Source of the DNA: JAMWCX01 sp964352425
GTDB taxonomy: Bacteria; Omnitrophota; Gorgyraeia; 2-01-FULL-45-10
NCBI GenBank assembly: GCA_964352425.1
Contig: CAYGRZ010000023.1
Span: 1 to 25,574, forward strand
Direction: 5' to 3'
DNA length: 25,574 nucleotides
In this document: piece after piece, positions 1 through 6,159 of the stretch
How the letters are laid out: the number at the start of each line of letters is the position of its first letter
How positions within the stretch are numbered: the stretch's first letter is position 1
Made by a program: the position numbers and the translations under genes
The notes under the pieces: model-generated
Database searches by the model: none
Told to the model about the DNA's origin: nothing
What the model saw: the letters and a program-made list of their open reading frames with translations, nothing else

Positions 1-328
1 ATGGAGAGAAAATGAGTGGAATAGTAACGCAGGAAGTAATTGAGAACAGGATATTCTTGATAAGAGGCCGAAAGGTTATGTTGGACAGGGACTTGGCAGA
101 ACTTTATGGGGTACCGACTAAGCATCTTAACAGGCAGGTAAAACGTAACATCAAGCGCTTTCTGCCCGAATTTATGTTTCAACTCACAAAGCCGGAAAGA
201 ATTGAACTGGTGCCAATTTGGCACCAGTTCAAGGCGATGAAACACTCCTATATTTTACCCTATGCATTTACTGAACATGGCGTAGCTATGTTAGCTAGTA
301 TTTTAAACAGCGAAAGAGCAATTAGAAT

Positions 329-490
329 CACTAGTGTCCAAATTAGCGTCTTTGCGAGCCCCGAAGGGGCGAAGCAATCTCGTTTTTGAGATTGCTTCGG
401 TCGCTTCGCTCCCTCGCAATGACAATTTGCGAAATCGAATGTCAAAATGCATTTATCGACGACAGTAATAGCATGATTTGGACACTAGTG
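329..490. mobile_element. 162-bp MITE-like element with 15-bp TIRs and 9-bp TSD
   Basis: The left end CACTAGTGTCCAAAT (329-343) is the exact reverse complement of the right end ATTTGGACACTAGTG (476-490). The element is flanked by AATTAGAAT at 320-328 and again at 491-499, a 9-bp target-site duplication. No transposase is encoded, so it is a non-autonomous element that needs a transposase elsewhere. A 9-bp duplication fits several DDE transposase families (for example IS4- or IS5-like), and I cannot say which. The interior holds a separate hairpin repeat (352-423). Precise excision restores the host ORF6N frame. Confidence 0.88.
352..423. repeat. Hairpin repeat nested in the MITE
   Basis: The left part (352-381) reads TTGCGAGCCCCGAAGG and onward, ending CGAAGCAATCTC. 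After a short T-rich loop, GAGATTGCTTCG (388-399) pairs with that end, and CTCGCAA (413-419) pairs with TTGCGAG (352-358). The first 30 nt recur exactly at 25222-25251. Similar 'ATTGCGAG...GAAGCAATCTC' palindromes are common intergenic repeats in many environmental bacteria (from memory, not searched). The repeat supplies the premature stop of the ORF6N gene. Confidence 0.75.
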
Positions 491-649
491 AATTAGAATA
501 AGTATTTATATTATTAAAACTTTCGTTAAGTTGCGTGAGGTCTTGACCTCTCATAAAGAATTAGCCTTCAAGCTTGCGGCACTCGAAGGCAAAATCGAAA
601 AACACGATGGTGAGATACAGACGATATTCGAGGCGATCCGGCAGCTTAT

Positions 650-703
650 GGCGTCCTTCGACAAGGCTCAGGACGCCATCCCGAGCTCTGCCGAGGGATG
701 GCG
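650..703. repeat. 50-bp double-hairpin palindromic repeat
   Basis: Two adjacent hairpins are visible: GGCGTCC (650-656) pairs with GGACGCC (671-677), and CCATCCCGAG (676-685) pairs imperfectly with the segment ending GGGATGG (695-701). The hexamer ATGGCG flanks the unit at 648-653 and 698-703. Removing 654-703 restores the conserved C-terminus of the ORF6N protein, so this is an insertion of about 50 bp that leaves one copy of the flanking hexamer. It shifts the downstream frame by two. Confidence 0.7.
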
Positions 704-762
704 CCGCCGCCTGAGAAGCCGAAGCCCAGGATCGAGTTTCGTCCGTAACCGAGACAGAGATG

Positions 763-1122
763 CTATCTAGTCGTTTCTCTTGTCGCTACCAGTTTCACGC
801 CGAAGCCGAGGAAGTTTTCGACGATCGTATCACCGGCTCTAAGAGGCTTTGTGATCCGCATCCTCCCTATCTCTTCCATCGCCCTGAAAAGGTCCTTCTT
901 CGGGATGGGCTTATCGGTGCGCACGGGGACGAGTTTCAAGCCGAGCCCGTCGGCCAGCACCGTCGCCGTCAGTATTCTGGAGGGATTCTCTACTTCCGTC
1001 GCGGCATAGATGATGCCCTTCGGGCATTTCGCTCCGGTCACCTTGGTGACTTTGCAATTCTCGATATCGACCGAGAGAACGCAGCCTTTCGGGCACTCTA
1101 TGCAGACCATATGTTTTATCAT
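763..1122 (-). CDS. DUF1667 cysteine-rich protein of glycerol operon
   Basis: A 119-residue protein with an N-terminal cysteine cluster (Cys7, Cys10, Cys14, Cys23, Cys33 in a CIECPKGC...CPKG pattern), suggesting a metal or Fe-S site. This is the DUF1667 family, usually encoded beside FAD oxidoreductases and glycerol kinase in Thermotogae and Clostridia (family knowledge). It is the last gene of the glycerol module. It likely assists the two upstream oxidoreductases in electron transfer during glycerol-3-phosphate oxidation, but the biochemical role is not established. The ATG at 1122 is preceded by AAGG about 5 nt upstream; Met5 is a possible alternative start. The upstream spacer contains a hairpin repeat (1156-1226). 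The gene converges on the ORF6N pseudogene with a 14-nt gap. Confidence 0.85.
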   Translation of the reverse strand: MIKHMVCIECPKGCVLSVDIENCKVTKVTGAKCPKGIIYAATEVENPSRILTATVLADGLGLKLVPVRTDKPIPKKDLFRAMEEIGRMRITKPLRAGDTIVENFLGFGVKLVATRETTR

Positions 1123-1155
1123 CGCGCCTTTCTTATTACTTCGGGCCCATTCTGC

Positions 1156-1226
1156 AAGTTATCCACAATGTAGGGCACCCTTCCTCCTTCGCTAAAGCTT
1201 CGGAGGACAGGTAAGGGTGCCCTACA
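1156..1226. repeat. Inverted repeat with DnaA-box-like end
   Basis: Outer arms TGTAGGGCACCCTT (1169-1182) and AAGGGTGCCCTACA (1213-1226) are perfect inverted repeats around an inner hairpin (CCTCC...GGAGG). The left flank AAGTTATCCACAAT (1156-1169) contains TTATCCACA (1159-1167), a consensus DnaA box, and recurs at 2291. The unit fills the spacer between the DUF1667 and oxidoreductase genes and begins 4 nt after the oxidoreductase stop codon. Confidence 0.75.
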
Positions 1227-1229
1227 CGG

Positions 1230-2201
1230 TTACTTTTTTAAATATTGCGCTGCGAGCTTGCCCGCCAGCTCACTGTCCGCAGTGACAGAGTCGACATAGT
1301 CATAGACCTTGAATGAGTTGCCGCAGACGAATATGCCGGGTATCGATGTCATGTTGACCTCTTTCGATACCGGCGAGTTCGTCTTTTTGTCAATCGCGAC
1401 ACCCGCCATCTCTATGAGCTCGTTCTCAGGTATGAGGCCGACGGATACGAGGACCGTGTCGCACGGTATCTCGAATGCCGTTCCCGCGATCTCGTTCATG
1501 TTCTGATCGACCCTGGCAACACTTACCCGCTCAACTCTGTCCTTGCCGTGTATCTTCAGGACCTTGTGGCTGAAATATACCGGAATATCGAAATCCTCGA
1601 CGCACTGGACCATGTTACGCACAAGCCCCCGCGTCTTGTCCTGTATCTCTATAATAGCTTTCACTTTTGCGCCTTCGAGCGTGAACCGCCGCGCCATGAT
1701 AAGCCCGATATCGCCGGAACCGATGATCACCACTTCCCTGCCCGGCAGGAGCCCCTCGATATTGATGAGTTTCTGGGCAAGCCCCGCCGAAAATATGCCC
1801 GCGGGCCTTGTCCCGGGGATATGGACCATCTCGCGCGTCTTCTCGCGGCAGCCGGTCGCCATGATAAGCGCCTTTGGCCGGACGGTATGCAAGCCGCCTG
1901 GTTTGAGATATGTGAGCGTCCTGTCTTTTGCCAGGCGGACGACGAAAGACCTCAGGCTTATCTCAATGTCGGGCAATGCCTGCATCTTCTGTATGAAACG
2001 GTCGGCGTATTCGGGGCCGGTCAGGATCTCTTTAAAATAGTCGAGCCCGAAACCGGTGTGGATGCACTGGTTTAAGAGCCCGCCCAGATACTGGTCGCGT
2101 TCCAGGAGCAGGATATCCTTCACACCGCTTTCATGCGCCGATATGGCCGCCGCAAGTCCCGCAGGTCCGCCGCCGACTATGACAAGATCTCTTTTGACCA
2201 T
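1230..2201 (-). CDS. NAD/FAD-dependent oxidoreductase (glycerol operon)
   Basis: A 323-residue class-II pyridine-nucleotide-disulfide-type flavoprotein. The N-terminal FAD-binding motif is IVGGGPAGLAAA (residues 8-19), the second Rossmann motif VVIIGSGDIGLIMARR (about 155-170) should bind NAD(P), and a C-terminal VCGNS segment completes the fold. It has no redox CxxC pair. Homologues sit between the G3P-dehydrogenase-like gene and the DUF1667 gene in glycerol operons, so it probably passes electrons from the dehydrogenase onward (inference). As I recall, many relatives are roughly 400 residues; this one ends at YLKK just before a hairpin repeat, so the C-terminus may be trimmed. The start is ATG 2201. 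A REP-like repeat arm ends 6 nt upstream, and no Shine-Dalgarno sequence is visible. Confidence 0.85.
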   Translation of the reverse strand: MVKRDLVIVGGGPAGLAAAISAHESGVKDILLLERDQYLGGLLNQCIHTGFGLDYFKEILTGPEYADRFIQKMQALPDIEISLRSFVVRLAKDRTLTYLKPGGLHTVRPKALIMATGCREKTREMVHIPGTRPAGIFSAGLAQKLINIEGLLPGREVVIIGSGDIGLIMARRFTLEGAKVKAIIEIQDKTRGLVRNMVQCVEDFDIPVYFSHKVLKIHGKDRVERVSVARVDQNMNEIAGTAFEIPCDTVLVSVGLIPENELIEMAGVAIDKKTNSPVSKEVNMTSIPGIFVCGNSFKVYDYVDSVTADSELAGKLAAQYLKK

Positions 2202-2207
2202 TCAATC

Positions 2208-2288
2208 AAAAAGGGGACAGCGCCCTTTTTCCTTTTTCGCCGAATGTATAATGTATTGAATATACAAAAAGGGCGCTGTCCCCTTTTT
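2208..2288. repeat. REP-like element, copy 1 (23-bp perfect inverted arms)
   Basis: Arms at 2208-2230 and 2266-2288 are exact reverse complements of 23 nt (core AGGGGACAGCGCCC), separated by a 35-nt A+T-rich spacer. A second copy lies at 3787-3856 with a related spacer (TTTCGC.GAATGTAT). The element ends 6 nt from the start codon at 2201. Similar AAAAGGGGACAG repeats are often linked to REP-associated tyrosine (Y1/RAYT) transposases in other genomes; that link is from memory, and no such gene is in the window. Confidence 0.85.
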
Positions 2289-2290
2289 GT

Positions 2291-2331
2291 AAGTTATCCA
2301 CAATTGTAGCGGAGGTTTAAACCTCCGCTAC
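2291..2331. repeat. Palindrome with DnaA-box-like end, coding for a protein tail
   Basis: The segment begins AAGTTATCCACAATTGTAG (2291-2309), sharing its first 14 bases with the repeat at 1156. It continues into a 26-bp perfect palindrome (2306-2331, centre TTTAAA, flanks GTAGCGGAGG / CCTCCGCTAC). Read on the minus strand it encodes the last residues SSGGLNLRYNCG of the upstream FAD protein, whose TAA stop (2294-2296) lies inside TTATCCACA. Confidence 0.75.
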
Positions 2332-3778
2332 TAACTACTAACTGGTCACCATCAAGCCTTTCCTTCTTCACCAGTTCCGAACCGCGGCCGCGCTTGGTAA
2401 CGCCGGTAAGAGGCGTCTTCGTCTCTTCCGCAAGTATCTTCATGAGCCGCGCCGTGCAGAAACTGCCGTGGCAGCGGCCCGCCTGGGCGCGCGTCCTGAA
2501 TTTTATCCCGTCCATCGTCGTCGCGCCCCGCGTGATGGCCTCGCGCACTTCCTTGGCCGATACCATCTCGCATCTGCAGACGATATCGCCGTAGCCGGCG
2601 TCCTTTTTTATGAGCCGTTTTGTCTGCTCAAGGGGTATCGCGAAGAGATGGTGTTCTTTTTTACGGTGTTTGTGGAATACGAGCTTTTTCTTCAGCTCGA
2701 GGCCGTTCTTCTTGAGAATATCGACGACCATGAGTGCAATGGCCGGCGCGGCGGTAAGCCCGGGGGATTGTATCCCCGCGACATTGACAAAGCCGGGCAC
2801 CTTATCTTCATGCCTGATGATGAAATCATCTCCGGCTACAGGCCTAAGTCCCGCGAAATACGCGATGATATCGTTCTCGTTTATCGATGGGATAAGCTTG
2901 CGCGCTCCGTCGAGGACTTTTCTGAACCCCGCCGCGGTGGTCGAAAGGTCCTCTTTGTCATCGACGTCGTCCGATGTGGGGCCTATCATCGGATTACCGT
3001 CGGACGTCCTCGTGACAAGGATGCCTTTTGATATTTTGGAGGGAAGCGGGAATAAGAGATGGTTCGTGATATGTTCACGCTTCTTATCGAGCAGGAACTC
3101 CTCTCCCCTGCGAGGCGTTATCTTAAAATCGTTTATACCAACCATCTGCGCAATATCGTCCGCATAGAGGCCGGCGGCGTTTATCACAAATCGCGCACGG
3201 AACGTCCCTTTTGATGTTGTTATAATAAAACCGGGTTTTACCGGCTCGATCTTTTTGACCTCGGTCCCGATATGTATCTCGACGCCGTTACGCGCGGCAT
3301 TCTCGGCGAAGTCATAGACCCAGCGGTACGGGCTGATGATGCCCGCCGTCGGCGCGTAGAGCGCGGCGACGGCCTCGCCTGAAAGGTTCGGTTCGTGTTT
3401 CCTAAGCCACGACCTGTTGACTATTTTAAGCCCGGGGACGCCGAGGGATTCTCCGTCTTTCTTTAACTTTAGGAGGCGCTTCGCCTCTTCATCATTGAAC
3501 GCGACGACGAGCTCGCCCACCTCTTTGAAATCTAGCCCAAGCTCTCCGGCAAATTTTCTGGTAAGGCGGTTGCCCTGAACGCAGAGCCGTGACTTGAGTA
3601 GACGCGGAGGATGTTGTGTACCGGGATGGATGATGCCGCTGTTGGATTTCGATACGCCGAAGGCGAGCTCAGCCTCTTTCTCGAAGAGCACCACGCGCAG
3701 CCGGTAGCGCGACAGCTCCCGGGCGACCGAGGTCCCGACGACGCCGCCGCCTATGATCGCGATATCGCAAGTTATCAT
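2294..3778 (-). CDS. Glycerol-3-phosphate dehydrogenase-like FAD protein with BFD-type 2Fe-2S domain
   Basis: A 494-residue DAO-family flavoprotein. IIGGGVVGTSVAREL (8-22) is the FAD dinucleotide fold, and INAAGLYAD and GLRP are typical GlpA/GlpO-type motifs. A C-terminal BFD-like domain carries Cys401, Cys403, Cys436 and Cys441 (CRCEMV ... GRCHGSFC) for a [2Fe-2S] cluster. The expected reaction is oxidation of glycerol 3-phosphate to dihydroxyacetone phosphate after glycerol kinase; position and domain order match NAD/FAD/Fe-S glycerol operons, but the substrate is inferred. The last ~12 residues are encoded by an intergenic-type palindrome (2291-2331). The ATG at 3778 lacks a visible Shine-Dalgarno sequence, because a REP-like repeat arm ends only 8 nt upstream. 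Confidence 0.87.
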   Translation of the reverse strand: MITCDIAIIGGGVVGTSVARELSRYRLRVVLFEKEAELAFGVSKSNSGIIHPGTQHPPRLLKSRLCVQGNRLTRKFAGELGLDFKEVGELVVAFNDEEAKRLLKLKKDGESLGVPGLKIVNRSWLRKHEPNLSGEAVAALYAPTAGIISPYRWVYDFAENAARNGVEIHIGTEVKKIEPVKPGFIITTSKGTFRARFVINAAGLYADDIAQMVGINDFKITPRRGEEFLLDKKREHITNHLLFPLPSKISKGILVTRTSDGNPMIGPTSDDVDDKEDLSTTAAGFRKVLDGARKLIPSINENDIIAYFAGLRPVAGDDFIIRHEDKVPGFVNVAGIQSPGLTAAPAIALMVVDILKKNGLELKKKLVFHKHRKKEHHLFAIPLEQTKRLIKKDAGYGDIVCRCEMVSAKEVREAITRGATTMDGIKFRTRAQAGRCHGSFCTARLMKILAEETKTPLTGVTKRGRGSELVKKERLDGDQLVVSSGGLNLRYNCG

Positions 3779-3786
3779 ATGTAAAG

Positions 3787-3856
3787 AAAAAGGGGACAGC
3801 GCCCTTTTTTTTCGCTGAATGTATCAAATATTTAAAAAGGGCGCTGTCCCCTTTTT
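3787..3856. repeat. REP-like element, copy 2, overlapping glpK 3' end
   Basis: The same 23-bp arms as at 2208-2288, at 3787-3809 and 3834-3856, perfect inverted repeats with a 24-nt spacer. On the minus strand the right arm encodes KKGTAPFL and the spacer supplies the TGA stop (3824-3826) of glycerol kinase. The left arm ends 8 nt before the start codon of the next gene (3778). Confidence 0.87.
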
Positions 3857-5332
3857 AGTAAGCGTTCTCTCCACCGCCGCGCGCCAGCCGGCGTAGAGCC
3901 GCTCGGCGGTCTTCGGCGCCATCTTTGGCTTGAATACTTTATCGGCAGCCCAGCAGCGCTTGATCTCGCCGGCGTTCTTCCAGTAGCCGACGGCCAGCCC
4001 TGCCAGATATGCCGCGCCAAGCGACGTTATTTCAATCACTTTTGGCCGTACAACATCGATACCGAGAATACCTGCCTGGAACTGCAGTAAAAGATCGTTC
4101 ACGGCCGCGCCGCCGTCGACTTTGAGGCTTCGTATCTTGAGTCGCGAATCCTTCTGCATCGCCTCGACTACGTCTTTGGTCTGGTAGCACATCGCCTCGA
4201 GCGCCGCGCGAACCAGATGGCTCGCATGCGTGCCCCTCGTGATGCCGTATATCGCGCCGCGCGCGTTCTGGTCCCAGTACGGCGCGCCCAAGCCCACGAG
4301 CGCCGGCACGAAATAGACTCCCGCGTTATCGGCTACGGAGCGCGCCATGATCTCTGATTGCGATGCGTGCTTCAATATCTTGAGTCCGTCGCGCAGCCAC
4401 TGGATCGCGGCACCAGCCACGAATATTGCGCCTTCAAGGACATAGACCGGCTCGCCGCGCGAGCCGCAGCCGAGCGTGACGATCAGCCCGCGCTTTGAGA
4501 CGGGCCTCTTTTTGCCCGCGTTCATAAGAACGAAACAGCCGGTCCCATACGTGTTCTTCATGGTACCCGGTTCAAAGCATGCCTGTCCAAAAAGCGCCGC
4601 CTGCTGGTCGCCGGCGATGCCCGATATGGGGATGCCGGCCGGAAGGCGGCCGATCTTCACCGTGAGGCCGAAAAGGCCCGACGACTTTTTCACTTCGGGC
4701 AGGATCCGGGGCGGGATGCCGAATTTTTTCAGGATCTCCCTGTCCCATTCGAGTTTTTCGATATTGAAGCACATCGTCCGGGAGGCATTCGTATAATCGG
4801 TGGCATGCGCCCTGCCCCCCGTCAGCTTCCAGAGGATCCACGAATCGGTCGTCCCGAAGAGGACCTCACCGCGTCTTGCCCGCGCCATGAGGCCCGGCAC
4901 GTTCTTCAAGAGCCATTCGATCTTCGTCGCGGAGAAATACGCGTCGATGGGGAGCCCCGTCCGCTGCGTAAAGAACGCTGCCGCCCTCTTATTTTTCTTG
5001 AGCTCGTCGCAGCGCGGCGCCGTCCTCCTGCACTGCCAGACTATCGCGTTATGGACCGGCCTGCCCGTGCGCTTATCCCACATCACCGTCGTCTCGCGCT
5101 GGTTCGTAATGCCGATCGCGGCTATCGAACCGGCCGGGACCTTCGCAAGGACCCGCTGCACAGAATCGTTCACGCTATTCCACAGGTCATGCGGGTCGTG
5201 CTCGACCCAGCCTGGCCGCGGGAAGTGCTGCGGGAATTCGCGGTACGCTGAAGCGACCTTACGGCCCTGACGGTCATAAAGAGCAGCACGGCTTCCGGTC
5301 GTGCCCTGATCTATCGCAAGTATGTATTTCAT
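3824..5332 (-). CDS. glpK: Glycerol kinase
   Basis: A 502-residue FGGY-family kinase that phosphorylates glycerol to glycerol 3-phosphate in the cytoplasm. Diagnostic motifs are AIDQGTTGSRAALYD at the N-terminus, GITNQRETTVMWD with GRPVHNAIVWQCRRT (about residues 75-110), and the ATPase-fold segment GGAAVNDLLLQFQAGI near 410. The start ATG at 5332 follows GAGGGC, and the gene lies 15 nt after the hydrolase gene. The family usually ends close to 'YAGWKKAVERTLGW'; here YAGWRAAVERTLT is followed by KKGTAPFLNI encoded by a REP-like repeat, so the tail has been replaced. The kinase core is complete. Expected partners are the adjacent lipase (glycerol source) and the FAD proteins downstream. Confidence 0.96.
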   Translation of the reverse strand: MKYILAIDQGTTGSRAALYDRQGRKVASAYREFPQHFPRPGWVEHDPHDLWNSVNDSVQRVLAKVPAGSIAAIGITNQRETTVMWDKRTGRPVHNAIVWQCRRTAPRCDELKKNKRAAAFFTQRTGLPIDAYFSATKIEWLLKNVPGLMARARRGEVLFGTTDSWILWKLTGGRAHATDYTNASRTMCFNIEKLEWDREILKKFGIPPRILPEVKKSSGLFGLTVKIGRLPAGIPISGIAGDQQAALFGQACFEPGTMKNTYGTGCFVLMNAGKKRPVSKRGLIVTLGCGSRGEPVYVLEGAIFVAGAAIQWLRDGLKILKHASQSEIMARSVADNAGVYFVPALVGLGAPYWDQNARGAIYGITRGTHASHLVRAALEAMCYQTKDVVEAMQKDSRLKIRSLKVDGGAAVNDLLLQFQAGILGIDVVRPKVIEITSLGAAYLAGLAVGYWKNAGEIKRCWAADKVFKPKMAPKTAERLYAGWRAAVERTLTKKGTAPFLNI

Positions 5333-5347
5333 ATAAAAGCCCTCGCC

Positions 5348-6154
5348 TTAAATCCTCTTCTCAATCCACTTCAGCATCTCTTCGAACACCGCTTCCCGCC
5401 CGAGTTCCACGGAGAGCGAGTGATACATGCCGGGGAATTCCACGAGCGCCTTGTCCGCCGACGATATCATGCCGAAGACGCTCGCAGATGCGCGGGCATC
5501 GGCGATCCGGTCCTCTCCGGCGACAAGGAAAAGGACCGGCAACGTCACTTTGCGGGCGGCCATCCTCGCGCGGACCTGCGCCAGCAAGACCTCGATGAGC
5601 AATTTCGGCGGGGCATGGCGATACTCAAGGGGATCCTGCTCCATCCTGTGGCGGTAGTGCGTATCGCGCGTGCACATAGACGAGTCGAACGGCAATCTGA
5701 TCTTCTTGCCCGAATCGTAAAAAAGCGACAGAAATATCTTGAGGTAATCTGACACGGAGAGCTTGACCCGGTTGGCGAAGGCCGGCGAGATGCATACAAG
5801 CCCGCCGAAAAGGCCCGGCTGTTCTGCCGCAAGAAGGAACGAGATGAGGCTGCCCATACTCTCGCCGACGATGAATATCTTTTCCCCGGGATGGCTTGTT
5901 GAGGCTATGTCGTAGAGGCGCAGGATGCTGTCGCGATACTTCCTGAAATGGCCGGATGAACGCGCACTCTTATCCTGCTGCGCGGGATTGGCGAGCTCGA
6001 TCGCGTACGACGAGACGCCCCTCTTCTGGAAAAATTCGGCTAATGCCTCCCACCTGCCGCCGTGAGCGCCGAGGCCGTGGACGAGCACAAGGACCGCCCG
6101 CGGAGCGGAAAGCCCCCATTGCCTGTAGCCGATATCTTTATTTTCCTCGCCCAT
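5348..6154 (-). CDS. Alpha/beta hydrolase, monoacylglycerol lipase-like
   Basis: A 268-residue serine hydrolase of the Hydrolase_4 (lysophospholipase/monoacylglycerol lipase) group. Near the N-terminus VLVHGLGAHGGRW carries the oxyanion-hole HG motif, VGESMGS is the GxSxG nucleophile elbow, and AGEDRIAD and YHSLS provide the acid and histidine of the triad. There is no signal peptide, so it is probably cytoplasmic. I chose ATG 6154, 5 nt after the stop of the barrel gene, because upstream in-frame residues lie inside that gene. Lying directly before glycerol kinase, it plausibly releases glycerol from monoglycerides or lysolipids for phosphorylation (inference). The 5-nt gap to the polysaccharide operon suggests read-through transcription. 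Confidence 0.85.
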   Translation of the reverse strand: MGEENKDIGYRQWGLSAPRAVLVLVHGLGAHGGRWEALAEFFQKRGVSSYAIELANPAQQDKSARSSGHFRKYRDSILRLYDIASTSHPGEKIFIVGESMGSLISFLLAAEQPGLFGGLVCISPAFANRVKLSVSDYLKIFLSLFYDSGKKIRLPFDSSMCTRDTHYRHRMEQDPLEYRHAPPKLLIEVLLAQVRARMAARKVTLPVLFLVAGEDRIADARASASVFGMISSADKALVEFPGMYHSLSVELGREAVFEEMLKWIEKRI

Positions 6155-6159
6155 CGCTC

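Larger units (their letters stand above)
12..748 (+). pseudogene. ORF6N-domain protein, disrupted by two insertions
   Basis: The first ~107 residues are a typical ORF6N domain (DRDLAELYGV, then HLNRQVKRN and FMFQLT), a domain of phage-type and chromosomal proteins thought to bind DNA. The ATG at 12 has GGAGA at 3-7. The reading frame now stops at 387-389 inside an inserted element (329-490). The C-terminal half continues from 531 (LTSHKELAFKLAALEGKIE, a coiled coil). Deleting 329-499 (element plus one target copy, 171 nt) joins the halves in frame as RISIYIIKTFVKLREVL, which reads like an intact family member. A second insertion (654-703, 50 bp) shifts the frame near the end; removing it gives QLMAPPPEKPKPRIEFRP and a stop at 746-748, a normal family ending. 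The motifs are seen directly, the repair is inferred, and function is presumably lost. Confidence 0.85.

Noticed and set aside
352..423. CRISPR repeat or tRNA-like structure
   Set aside because: There is no regular spacing of repeated units anywhere in the window, and the hairpin lacks any cloverleaf or CCA features.
260..445. Small minus-strand frame in the MITE
   Set aside because: It is produced by the palindromic repeat itself and has no transposase or accessory-protein features.
1159..2302. Replication origin suggested by two TTATCCACA boxes
   Set aside because: Only two boxes 1.1 kb apart, each inside a repeat within an operon; no dnaA, dnaN or A+T-rich unwinding region nearby.
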